From: Sva-07 sp031398325
GTDB taxonomy: Bacteria; Actinomycetota; Acidimicrobiia; Acidimicrobiales; Ilumatobacteraceae
Assembly (NCBI GenBank): GCA_031398325.1
Contig: JANNNB010000069.1
Span: 1-56,665 of the forward strand
Reading direction: 5' to 3'
DNA: 56,665 nt
The translations under genes and the position numbers were made by a program. The notes below the pieces were generated by a model. That model was not told where the DNA came from. It saw nothing but the letters and a program-made list of their open reading frames with translations, and searched no databases. This document shows positions 44,297 through 51,841 of the stretch, in pieces (positions within the stretch are counted from its first letter, which is position 1; each line of letters starts with the position of its first letter).

Positions 44297-45237
44297 ACGA
44301 CGACCTGACCATCCTTGCGAGCGCGTATCTCGACGGCCACGTGACCGACGACGAGCGCGCCCACGTCGAGGCGTCCGACGAACTGCTCGCCGAGGTCGAT
44401 CGTCTCCGGACCGTTCGGGCGGTCGTCTCGACCACGGGGTCCCAGGGCGAGGCTCCCATCTCGATGCGCGAACGGCACCTGTCGACCGCGCTCGATGCCT
44501 GGGATCGTCTCCCCGAGGCCGAACGGACCGGCGCGCTTCGCGACTCCACACCGAGCGGCGCCGACCGCGCTGCGGCCGCAGGCGTCGCAGCCATGTCGTC
44601 ACCTGCCCGACGGTCCACCAAGCGACGCCGGATGCAGTCTCCGGGTTGGCTCGGAGCAGCCGCCGCCGGTCTCGTGCTGGTGCTCGCCGGTGGCCTGGTC
44701 CTGCGGAACGTCACGACCGACGACACCAAACTCTCCTCCGCCGACGCGGATGCCACCGCCGAGGCCCGCGTCGCCGAGGCGCAGGACGCCGATGAGCCGA
44801 CAGCAGCGTCCGGTGGCGCAGACACCGAGCTCGAGGAGGCGACCGCTGCGCAGGCACCCGCCGCCGCCGAGAACGGCTCCGAGGTCCAGGCCGACCTCAA
44901 TTCGGAGGCACCACCACCCGACGGCGGATCGCTGGAGCAGCTGAGCTCCATCGAAGATCTGGCCATCTTCGCCTCCGATGCGATCGACGCTCCGGCGTCG
45001 GCCGAGCTCCCCGAGGGAGCGACGGTGATCACCGAGGCACCGGCCGCCGTCGCGGACGAAGCCGACGAGTTGCTCGGCGCATCGGAGCTCCCGCTCTGCG
45101 ATCGCGTGGACATCGTCGTCGGGCTCGCGATCTACATCGACGAGACCGTCGTCGTCGGAATCGACGAGCGTCGAAACGAAGCGGTCGCCTACCGACAGGA
45201 CGATTGCTCGCTCGTCGCCCGCGCATCTCTCGACTGA
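44293..45237 (+). CDS. Membrane anti-sigma factor
   Basis: A 314-residue protein. The N-terminal ~60 residues (LTILASAYLDGHVTDDERAHVEASDELLAEVDRLRTVRAVV) form a helical anti-sigma-like bundle but lack the HxxxCxxC zinc motif. A basic patch (RRSTKRRRMQS) precedes one transmembrane helix (~119-138, WLGAAAAGLVLVLAGGLVLR). The extracellular part is Ala/Asp/Glu-rich then ordered, with one Cys pair far apart. Its ATGA overlap with the sigma gene supports the pair: the cytosolic domain would hold the sigma factor until a surface signal releases it. Confidence 0.83.
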   Translation: MNDDLTILASAYLDGHVTDDERAHVEASDELLAEVDRLRTVRAVVSTTGSQGEAPISMRERHLSTALDAWDRLPEAERTGALRDSTPSGADRAAAAGVAAMSSPARRSTKRRRMQSPGWLGAAAAGLVLVLAGGLVLRNVTTDDTKLSSADADATAEARVAEAQDADEPTAASGGADTELEEATAAQAPAAAENGSEVQADLNSEAPPPDGGSLEQLSSIEDLAIFASDAIDAPASAELPEGATVITEAPAAVADEADELLGASELPLCDRVDIVVGLAIYIDETVVVGIDERRNEAVAYRQDDCSLVARASLD

Positions 45238-45259
45238 GCGCGGGCTAGTCTCGTCGCTC

Positions 45260-45583
45260 ATGCCGGGGAACCCGCTCACCGATCCGAACTGGGCCAGCGA
45301 CACGACCGACACGCTGGTGCGCCTGATCGGCACGGTCCGCGAGCAGACGACGACCAAGGCCGTCTTCGCCGCCCGCGCGCTGGTCTTCGGCATCATCGCT
45401 GCCTTTCTCGGCGTGTTCATCCTGGTCATCGCGATCATCGGCATCATGCGCGGCCTCCAGTCGCTCCTCGATCTGGCCGTCAACGAGGCGCAATCGGTGT
45501 ACCTCAGCTACTTCATCGTCGGTGGAATTCTGTGTCTCGGCGGGCTGTTGTTGTTCAAGAAGCGCAACGCCAGCGCCAGCTGA
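45260..45583 (+). CDS. Small membrane protein (holin-like/DUF1469-like)
   Basis: A 107-residue protein with a soluble helical N-terminus (PLTDPNWASDTTDTLVRLIGTVREQTTTKAV) and two transmembrane helices, LVFGIIAAFLGVFILVIAIIGI and YLSYFIVGGILCLGGLLLF, ending in a short basic tail. The pattern resembles YqjE/DUF1469 or phage-holin superfamily III proteins of actinobacteria; no phage genes are near. Function unknown. It lies between the anti-sigma and trxB genes in an all-plus-strand run with gaps of 22 and 55 bases. Confidence 0.68.
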   Translation: MPGNPLTDPNWASDTTDTLVRLIGTVREQTTTKAVFAARALVFGIIAAFLGVFILVIAIIGIMRGLQSLLDLAVNEAQSVYLSYFIVGGILCLGGLLLFKKRNASAS

Positions 45584-45638
45584 CCGTCCTCCGACTGCGC
45601 CAACAGCGTCCCCCCGACTCGACCGAGAAGAGACCCAC

Positions 45639-46628
45639 ATGTCCGACGTTCGCCCCGATGTCCAGAGTGATTCCCTGCCGGATGTCCGTGACGTCATCAT
45701 CATCGGCTCCGGCCCCGCAGGCCTGACTGCCGCCGTCTACACCGCCCGCGCCAACCTCGCTCCCCTCCTGATCGAAGGCGAGCCCTCGAGCACCAGTGAC
45801 CAGCCCGGCGGTCAGTTGATGCTGACGACCGAGGTCGAGAACTTCCCTGGATTCCCGCAGGGCATCATGGGCCCGGAGTTGATGATGGGCATGCGTGAGC
45901 AGGCCCTCCGCTTCGGCACCGAGATCATCACCGAGAAGGTGACCAAGGTCGACTTCAGCGAACGTCCGTTCAAGGTCTGGGTGCGCGACACGCTGTACCG
46001 GGCGCACTCGATCATCGTCAGCACCGGTGCCCAGTCACTGATGCTCGGCCTCGAGGCCGAAGAGCGGCTCATCGGGCACGGTCTGTCGACCTGTGCGACG
46101 TGCGACGGCTTCTTCTTCCGTGGCCAGGAGATCGCTGTCGTCGGCGGAGGCGACTCGGCGATCGAGGAAGCGACGTTCCTCACCAAGTTCGCCGACAAGG
46201 TCACCTTGATCCACCGCCGAGACGAACTCAGGGCGTCGAAGATCATGCAGGACCGCGCCATCGCCAACCCGAAGATCGAGTTCCTGTGGAACAACCAGGT
46301 CACCGCGATCATGGGCGACGACGTCGTCACCGGGATCGGGCTCACGAACACGGTCACCGGCGAGCAGAGCACGCTCGCGGTGACGGGCTTGTTCGTCGCC
46401 ATCGGTCACCGACCGAACACCGACCTCTTCGTCGGACAACTCGACATGGAGCCCGATTCCGGGTACCTGATCACGAAGCCGGACTCGTCGTACACCGATG
46501 TCGACGGCGTCTTCGCATGCGGCGACGTACAGGACCACACCTACCGGCAGGCGATCACCGCGGCCGGATCCGGCTGTATGGCGGCGATCGACGCCGAGCG
46601 CTGGCTCGAAGCGAACGTACATCACTGA
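45639..46628 (+). CDS. trxB: Thioredoxin reductase
   Basis: A 329-residue low-molecular-weight thioredoxin reductase. FAD site: DVIIIGSGPAGLTAAVYTARANL. The redox cysteines are C152 and C155 in the CATC motif (LSTCATCDGFF). The NADPH site is IAVVGGGDSAIEEATFL with IHRRDELRASKIM after it. The C-terminal DVDGVFACGDVQDHTYRQAITAAGSGCMAAIDAERWL closes the FAD domain. It reduces thioredoxin with NADPH and lies 132 bases before trxA, as in mycobacteria. Confidence 0.96.
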   Translation: MSDVRPDVQSDSLPDVRDVIIIGSGPAGLTAAVYTARANLAPLLIEGEPSSTSDQPGGQLMLTTEVENFPGFPQGIMGPELMMGMREQALRFGTEIITEKVTKVDFSERPFKVWVRDTLYRAHSIIVSTGAQSLMLGLEAEERLIGHGLSTCATCDGFFFRGQEIAVVGGGDSAIEEATFLTKFADKVTLIHRRDELRASKIMQDRAIANPKIEFLWNNQVTAIMGDDVVTGIGLTNTVTGEQSTLAVTGLFVAIGHRPNTDLFVGQLDMEPDSGYLITKPDSSYTDVDGVFACGDVQDHTYRQAITAAGSGCMAAIDAERWLEANVHH

Positions 46629-46665
46629 GCTACGCCCGTACGGGGGTTCGACGCTCCCCTGGCGT

Positions 46666-46693
46666 GGGAATGTTCATCGCCGGGCGCTGGTTG
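46666..46693 (+). promoter_or_regulatory. SigR/SigH-type promoter before trxA
   Basis: GGGAAT (46666-46671) and GTTG (46690-46693) are separated by 18 bases. This matches the actinobacterial thiol-oxidative-stress promoter described for SigR of Streptomyces and SigH of mycobacteria (GGAAT, 18-19 bases, GTT), whose core targets include trxA and trxB. It ends 67 bases before the trxA start, leaving a short leader. Confidence 0.65.
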
Positions 46694-46760
46694 TAGAGTC
46701 GGCACGGTTCGCCGTGCAGACACCACACGGGAAGCACTCCCGCTCGAAAGGATCGCCGAC

Positions 46761-47099
46761 ATGGCACAAGGCATCGTGAATCTCTCCACCAACACCTTCG
46801 ACGAGACCGTCGTCGGCTCCGACAAGCCCGTCGTCGTCGACTTCTGGGCCGAGTGGTGTGGCCCCTGTAAGCAGATCGCCCCCATCCTCGCAGAGATCGC
46901 CGACGAGCACGCCGACAGCGTCACCATCGCCAAGCTCAACGTCGACGACAACCCCGATCTGGCACGGAAGTACAACGTCATGAGCATCCCCACCCTGCTC
47001 GTGTTCTCCGGCGGAGAAGTCACCAAGCGACTCGTCGGCGCCAAGAGCAAAGGTGCCCTGCTGCAGGAGCTCGACGAATTCCTTCCCACTTCCCTCTGA
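46761..47099 (+). CDS. trxA: Thioredoxin
   Basis: A 112-residue thioredoxin. The active site is WAEWCGPCKQ with C33 and C36. The cis-Pro lies in MSIPTLLVFSGG and the FDETVVGSDKPVVVDFWA strand is typical. A GAAAGGA ribosome-binding site precedes the ATG. It has its own oxidative-stress-type promoter and is reduced by the TrxB encoded just upstream. The following CwlM-like gene begins at or just after its stop. Confidence 0.97.
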   Translation: MAQGIVNLSTNTFDETVVGSDKPVVVDFWAEWCGPCKQIAPILAEIADEHADSVTIAKLNVDDNPDLARKYNVMSIPTLLVFSGGEVTKRLVGAKSKGALLQELDEFLPTSL

Positions 47100-47122
47100 C
47101 CCGAGGCCTCCACGGCGAAGCC

Positions 47123-48052
47123 GTGCGGGACCTGCAACGCCGGCTCCACAGCGCCGGCGTCGCAGGGGTCGGTCTCTCATCTGGGGTCTTCGACGTTGCC
47201 ACTGAGCTCGCGGTCACGTCGTTCCAGGAGCGTCGTGGACTCCGCTCGACCGGTGAGTGCGACGAGGCGACCTGGCTCGCACTCATCGAAGCGGGTTGGC
47301 GACTCGGTGACCGCGTCCTGCTGCTGACGGCGCCCCAGCTCCGGGGTGATGACGTCGCGGAGCTCCAGCAGGGGCTCAATCATGTCGGCTTCGACTGCGG
47401 TCGACCCGACGGGATCCTCGGCCCGGCCACGATTCGCGCGTTGGTCGACTTCCAGCGCAACTCCGGGATCACACCCGACGGCGTCTGTGGTCCGACGACC
47501 GTGACCACCCTCGAGCTGCTTCGACGTCAGAGCGGAACGGGCCCCGGGGTCGCCCGGATCCGCGAGGACGAGCCGGCGTCCGGTGCCCGTACCCTCGGGT
47601 CACTGCGTGTGGTCGTCGGCCAGTTCGGTGGCCTGAGCGCGATCACCCGGTCGTTGTCGAGATCGTTGCGGGTCGCGGGCGCCGTCGTACTGTCGACCGA
47701 CGAATACGAGGCCAGCGCACACGCGGCCGTCGCCAACCGGTTCGGTGCGTCGGTCTACGTCGGGTTCGAGGCGGAGTCGACAGTATGTTCGACCATCTCC
47801 TATTTTTCCGTACCTGGGTTCGAGTCGCGCGGCGGGCGGGCGCTCGCCGAACTCCTCGCGGTCCGACTGCGCGACATCACCGCGGCCGATCCTGTCGCCG
47901 TCGGCATGCGACTGCCCGTGCTGCGCGAGACGAGAATGCCGGCGGTCATGTGCACCGTCGGTCCCGTTCGTTCGGTCGTCGATGCCGCCGAACGGATCTC
48001 GCACGCGGTCATCGAGGCGCTGGCCGTGTGGGCCTCCGAAACAGCCGAATAG
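47123..48052 (+). CDS. CwlM-like protein: two peptidoglycan-binding repeats and a degenerate amidase domain
   Basis: A 309-residue frame from GTG 47123; a CTG at 47096 overlapping the trxA stop would complete the first repeat (LTRGLHGEAVRDLQ) and may be the true start. Two PG-binding repeats (~1-60 and ~68-135: VAELQQGLNHVGFDCG, GILGPATIRALVDFQRNSG) precede an amidase_3-like domain (~155-305). No signal peptide exists. The zinc ligands are missing: the first His-Gly-His region reads VVVGQFGG, the SIHAN position reads VYVGFEAE, and the Glu of the PAVLVE motif is replaced in PAVMCTVG. Mycobacterial CwlM is also a cytoplasmic pseudo-amidase that activates MurA after phosphorylation, so a regulatory role is inferred. 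Confidence 0.8.
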   Translation: MRDLQRRLHSAGVAGVGLSSGVFDVATELAVTSFQERRGLRSTGECDEATWLALIEAGWRLGDRVLLLTAPQLRGDDVAELQQGLNHVGFDCGRPDGILGPATIRALVDFQRNSGITPDGVCGPTTVTTLELLRRQSGTGPGVARIREDEPASGARTLGSLRVVVGQFGGLSAITRSLSRSLRVAGAVVLSTDEYEASAHAAVANRFGASVYVGFEAESTVCSTISYFSVPGFESRGGRALAELLAVRLRDITAADPVAVGMRLPVLRETRMPAVMCTVGPVRSVVDAAERISHAVIEALAVWASETAE

Positions 48053-48061
48053 CCGTCGCTG

Positions 48062-48078
48062 GCTCGCCAAAAGCGAGC
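48062..48078 (+). terminator. Hairpin after the CwlM-like gene
   Basis: GCTCGC (48062-48067) and GCGAGC (48073-48078) pair perfectly around CAAAA, ten bases beyond the stop. A compact stem-loop ending the 41-48 kb plus-strand run; a clear T-run is absent. Confidence 0.6.
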
Positions 48079-48098
48079 ATGTGGACGACATCGAGACT

Positions 48099-48107
48099 TT
48101 GTCCACA
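48099..48107 (+). promoter_or_regulatory. DnaA box in the cwlM-parB gap
   Basis: TTGTCCACA is the preferred DnaA box of high-GC actinobacteria. It lies between convergent cwlM-like and parB genes, with direct repeats ACGTGACGTTG at 48138-48148 and 48160-48170, 22 bases apart (two helical turns). The 210-base gap thus holds a replication-type protein-binding cluster about 6 kb from dnaA. Confidence 0.6.
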
Positions 48108-48269
48108 GCTTGGTGCACAGGCTGTGTGTTTGTCTGTACGTGACGTTGAAACAAATACCACGTGACGTTGGTCACGCGCTACCGAACGTGGCCCGAACAT
48201 TCACCAAACACGCCGTGAACATCCGCTCGACGACGGCGCGACGCGCAGTGTTCTGAGGTTTCGGGGCGT

Positions 48270-49205
48270 CTACGGCGTCATCAAGTGATAGATGCGTTCG
48301 AGATCCCCGAGGTCGGCGAACTCGATCACGACTCGACCCTTCTTCGGTCCCATCTGCACGGTCACGCTCGTCTCCAGACGGTCGGCCAACAGGTTCTCGA
48401 GTTCCAGGAGTCCTGGCGGGCGCAACCTCGTCTGCGGCGTGAGACCAGCGCCATCGATCGAACCGCCCGTTCCGACGCCGGTGGGCTCGTCCTGCCCACT
48501 CGCCGGTACGCCGTTCGATTGATCTCCTGCCGACCGAACGGCCTGCTCGATGGCTCGTACGGACCAACCGCCGTCGACCGCCTCGCGTGCCAGTCGCTCC
48601 TGCAGCGCCCGGTCCGGTGTCGCCAACAGGGCCCGAGCGTGCCCTGCGGACAGCTGACCATCGACCAGAAGGCGCTGCACGCCGGGCGGCAGTCCCAGCA
48701 AGCGCAGCGTGTTGGTGATCGCCGAGCGACTCTTGCCGACCCTCGCCGACAGTTGCTCGTGAGTGAGATGAAAATCCTCGATCAGCTGCTGGTAGGCAGC
48801 CGCTTCCTCGAGCGGAGTGAGATCTTGACGATGCAGGTTCTCGACGAGTGCCTGCTCGATCGAACTCAGATCGTCGGTCGAGCGCACGATCGCCGGCACG
48901 GTGGCCAGCCCTGCGCGCTGGGCGGCGCGCCAACGACGCTCGCCGGCGATCAGCTCGAAGCTCCCATCGTCGAGCGGCCGAACCAGGATCGGTTGCAGGA
49001 CACCCATCTCGGCGATCGACGCGGACAGTTCGATCAGGCTCTCCTCGTCGAAGTGGACGCGGGGCTGGTTCGGGTTCGGTGCAATGGTGGTCACCGCAAG
49101 TTCGAGCAGGGTCGCGTCCTGCCCGGCCGTCGCCGCTTCCTTGTCGAGTTCTGCACCGGGGATGATCGAACTCAAACCCTTTCCGAGACCGCTAGAGCGT
49201 GGCAC
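48270..49205 (-). CDS. parB: Chromosome partitioning protein ParB
   Basis: A 311-residue CTP-switch DNA clamp. It starts GTG (PRSSGLGKGLSSIIPGAE), the conserved ParA-contact N-terminus, overlapping the parA stop by 14 bases. CTP/parS elements: LAVTTIAPNPNQPRVHFDEESL, LIAGERRWRAAQRAG, ALVENLHRQDLTPLEEAAAYQQL and the HTH VGKSRSAITNTLRLLGLPP. A Gly/Thr/Pro-rich linker precedes a C-terminal dimer domain (LLELENLLADRLETSV). It loads at the two parS sites just upstream of parA. Confidence 0.95.
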   Translation of the reverse strand: MPRSSGLGKGLSSIIPGAELDKEAATAGQDATLLELAVTTIAPNPNQPRVHFDEESLIELSASIAEMGVLQPILVRPLDDGSFELIAGERRWRAAQRAGLATVPAIVRSTDDLSSIEQALVENLHRQDLTPLEEAAAYQQLIEDFHLTHEQLSARVGKSRSAITNTLRLLGLPPGVQRLLVDGQLSAGHARALLATPDRALQERLAREAVDGGWSVRAIEQAVRSAGDQSNGVPASGQDEPTGVGTGGSIDGAGLTPQTRLRPPGLLELENLLADRLETSVTVQMGPKKGRVVIEFADLGDLERIYHLMTP

Positions 49206-50052
49206 TGTGAACCTCCCGCGCAGCGTCGCGGTAGGCGATCGCGCCGCGCGACCGGGGGTCGAACGTCGTGATCGGCTGGCCGAACGACGGTGCCTCCGAC
49301 AACCGGACGGACCGTGGGATGACCGAGCGCAACACCTTGTCACCGAAGTGCTCGCGCACCTCGCTCACCACCTGACCCGAAAGATTCGTGCGGGCGTCGT
49401 ACATCACGCACAGGATCGTGCTCATGTCGAGTGTCGGGTTCAGGTTCCGCTTCACGAGATCGACGTTGCGGAGCAGCTGCCCCAGCCCTTCGAGTGCGTA
49501 GTACTCGCACTGGATCGGCACCATCACCTCGCGGGCGGCCGCCAATCCGTTCACCGTGAGCAAGCCCAGCGACGGTGGACAGTCGATCAGCACGTAGTCG
49601 TAATCGTCGAGCACCGCGTCGATCGCCCGTTTCAGCCGCTGCTCGCGACTGAAGGCGGGGACCAACTCGATTTCCGCACCGGCGAGGTCCAGCGAGGCCG
49701 GCGCGACGAAGAGGTTGCGCACGTCGGTCGGTTCGACGACGTTCTCCAATGGCTCCTCGTGCATGAGGACGTGGTACATCGAATGCTCGAGCCCACGGTT
49801 CTCGATACCCAGCCCCGTCGACGCGTTCCCCTGCGGATCGAGGTCGATGATCAAGGTCCGCAAACCCATCTCCGCCAGGGCGGCACCCAGGTTCACGGTG
49901 GTGGTCGTCTTTCCGACACCACCTTTCTGGTTCGCCAGCGCAATGATCCTGGGCAGGGTGCGAGCAGGTCCGGCCTTGACCTCGCTCCCGGCACCTTGTG
50001 GGTCCTGGTCGCCGGACGGTGGTGGCTCGGTACTCGATTCAGTGGATGTCAC
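49192..50052 (-). CDS. parA: Chromosome partitioning ATPase ParA
   Basis: A 286-residue deviant Walker A ATPase. IIALANQKGGVGKTTTTVNLGAAL (core KGGVGKT at 43-49), LIIDLDPQGNAS and YDYVLIDCPPSLGLLTVN are intact. The first ~30 residues are a Pro/Ser-rich extension. The signature Lys of the deviant Walker A is present. It drives segregation of the origin with ParB; the two share a transcript beginning near the parS sites. Confidence 0.96.
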   Translation of the reverse strand: MTSTESSTEPPPSGDQDPQGAGSEVKAGPARTLPRIIALANQKGGVGKTTTTVNLGAALAEMGLRTLIIDLDPQGNASTGLGIENRGLEHSMYHVLMHEEPLENVVEPTDVRNLFVAPASLDLAGAEIELVPAFSREQRLKRAIDAVLDDYDYVLIDCPPSLGLLTVNGLAAAREVMVPIQCEYYALEGLGQLLRNVDLVKRNLNPTLDMSTILCVMYDARTNLSGQVVSEVREHFGDKVLRSVIPRSVRLSEAPSFGQPITTFDPRSRGAIAYRDAAREVHSATL

Positions 50053-50172
50053 ACAATCTCCTGGTCGTCTCGCGTTCAGGGAGGCAGCATCGAATGCTCC
50101 CCCTGCCGGTACGGAGCGTAGTGGTCGGCCAACCGGACGGGGTGAATGCCCTGTGATTCAGATGCGTTGCGG

Positions 50173-50188
50173 TGTTTCACGTGAAACA
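50173..50188. promoter_or_regulatory. parS site 1
   Basis: A perfect 16-base palindrome TGTTTCACGTGAAACA, the universal ParB loading sequence. It lies between parA and rsmG, 121 bases upstream of the parA start. Confidence 0.95.
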
Positions 50189-50222
50189 ACCCGGGGTCCC
50201 GGGCGCCCACCCCGACGGTGGA

Positions 50223-50238
50223 TGTTTCACGTGAAACA
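50223..50238. promoter_or_regulatory. parS site 2
   Basis: A second perfect TGTTTCACGTGAAACA, 50 bases from the first, just downstream of rsmG. Two close sites should nucleate ParB spreading beside the parAB operon, about 4 kb from dnaA. Confidence 0.95.
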
Positions 50239-50264
50239 TCCCTGACGAGGGGTGTCACCCCAGG

Positions 50265-50858
50265 TCAGCGTGCTACGAAGACCGCGACCTGGCGCTCGCT
50301 GGGCACACGATCGACCCCGATGCGGTCCAGGTCGACGGCCGCCCACCGATCCCCCGTGGGTGGCTCGCTGACGATGATCAGCCCGCCCGCCCGGACCCAG
50401 AGCCGGGCCAGCTCCAAGGTCATGCTCGGAGGGCCGAAACCGCGGGCGACGACCGCATCGAACGAAGCTCGCTGCATCGGCGATGGGCGAGCGGCATCCT
50501 GGGTCAGTACGTCGACCCGCTCGTTCCAACGGAGCCGATGAACGGCGCGAGCAAGGAAGTCCGTTCGCGTCGCACGCCGGTCGAGGAGCGTGAGATGAGC
50601 GCCCGGGACGTCGTGGGCGATCACCAAACCGGGGACGCCGCCACCGGCACCGAGGTCCAGGACCGAGCCGTCGGCAAAGCCACCGGCGACGCCCAATGCG
50701 TCGACGAAGTACCGGGCGTGTTCGACGACCTGATCGATGGGCCGGCTTCCGAGAAAACCGAGACGCTGCGCCTCCTCCAACGAACGCAGAAGCAGGGGAT
50801 CGACGGATGGCGACTCACCCGAGCCCGTCGACGTCGCGTCGTCCGGGCTCATCGACAT
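50265..50858 (-). CDS. rsmG: 16S rRNA (guanine-N7)-methyltransferase RsmG
   Basis: A 197-residue methyltransferase for G527 of 16S rRNA. The SAM site is SVLDLGAGGGVPGLVIAHDVPGAHLTLLDRR, followed by FDAVVARGFGPPSMTLELARLWVRAGGLIIVSE. The ATG at 50858 (MSMSPDD) starts five bases after the jag stop; an upstream in-frame Met would overlap jag and lacks similarity. Standard position before parA. Confidence 0.94.
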   Translation of the reverse strand: MSMSPDDATSTGSGESPSVDPLLLRSLEEAQRLGFLGSRPIDQVVEHARYFVDALGVAGGFADGSVLDLGAGGGVPGLVIAHDVPGAHLTLLDRRATRTDFLARAVHRLRWNERVDVLTQDAARPSPMQRASFDAVVARGFGPPSMTLELARLWVRAGGLIIVSEPPTGDRWAAVDLDRIGVDRVPSERQVAVFVAR

Positions 50859-50862
50859 CGGA

Positions 50863-51780
50863 TCAGGCGGGTTCGACGATGATCCGACGGTTCGGATCCT
50901 CGCCAACGGAACGGCTGGCGACGCCATCCTCTTCGTTCAACACGTCGTGGATGACTTTACGATCCGACGAGGTCATCGGCTCGAGCGAGCGAGCCACCCC
51001 GGAGGTGCGCACCTGGTCGGCCACGTCGCGAGAGAACTTGATCAGCGCCTGCTCGCGTCGGTCGCGATATCCGGCGACGTCGATGCGCAGGCGCGTCTCG
51101 TGGTCACCCAAACGGCGTTGTGCAGCGACGCGTGCCAGATCCTGGACCGCATTGAGTGTTCGGCCGCCGGGACCGACGAGCAGACCGAGCTCGGAACCTG
51201 CGACGTTGAGTTCCAACGTCGTACCGTCGATCGTCAGTTCCGACGTGCCGGCAACGCCGAAGGCCTCGGTGAGGCCGTCCATGAAGGCAACGGCAGCGGC
51301 CCCGACCTCGTCGGGGGTGACGTCGGACTGGGGTGCCTCGTCGCGCATCTGGTCGGTGTCGCTCACGGCCGGTACCTGCTCTCGTTGTTTGGTGGATCGT
51401 TGGCGGCTCGGACGCTGCGGCTTGTCTGCCGCATTCGACGGGGACTCAATGCTCGCAGACGCACCCGTGCCGGGATCTTGGATGGCATCGGTCGACTCGG
51501 CCACCGGGCCGTCATCCGTACCAGGAGTACCTTCGCTTCGGTTCTTGTCCGCGGGCGCCTTGTCGCCTCGGCCCTTGCGCTTACGCTCCTGCTTGGGACG
51601 AGCCTGGGTCGGACGGACACGAGCGCGAATCCTCGCCTCACCCCGTACACGACCGAAAAGGCCCGGCTTGGGCTCCTCCAAGACGTCGAACTCTGCGTCG
51701 TCCGCACCGACGCCCAACTCGTCGAGCGCCAGCTCGCGCGCCTCGTCAAGGGTCTTCGCCGTGGTCTCTACCCACTCCAT
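50863..51780 (-). CDS. jag: Jag/KhpB-family RNA-binding protein
   Basis: A 305-residue protein with three parts. The Jag_N domain (WVETTAKTLDEARELALDELGVGADDAEFDVLEEPKPGLFG) is followed by a ~100-residue charged, disordered linker that is longer than usual. The KH domain (ELTIDGTTLELNVAGSELGLLVGPGGRTLNAVQDLARV) contains the GxxG-type loop, and the R3H domain (LEPMTSSDRKVIHDVLNE) ends the protein. KhpB proteins bind RNA and influence cell division and elongation. It lies in the conserved yidC-jag-rsmG order. Confidence 0.92.
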   Translation of the reverse strand: MEWVETTAKTLDEARELALDELGVGADDAEFDVLEEPKPGLFGRVRGEARIRARVRPTQARPKQERKRKGRGDKAPADKNRSEGTPGTDDGPVAESTDAIQDPGTGASASIESPSNAADKPQRPSRQRSTKQREQVPAVSDTDQMRDEAPQSDVTPDEVGAAAVAFMDGLTEAFGVAGTSELTIDGTTLELNVAGSELGLLVGPGGRTLNAVQDLARVAAQRRLGDHETRLRIDVAGYRDRREQALIKFSRDVADQVRTSGVARSLEPMTSSDRKVIHDVLNEEDGVASRSVGEDPNRRIIVEPA

Positions 51781-51841
51781 GTCATGCTCTTTCGTGATGG
51801 TCGGCGCCAGGTCGGCACGGGGCCGCGGCGCGATCGAACAG

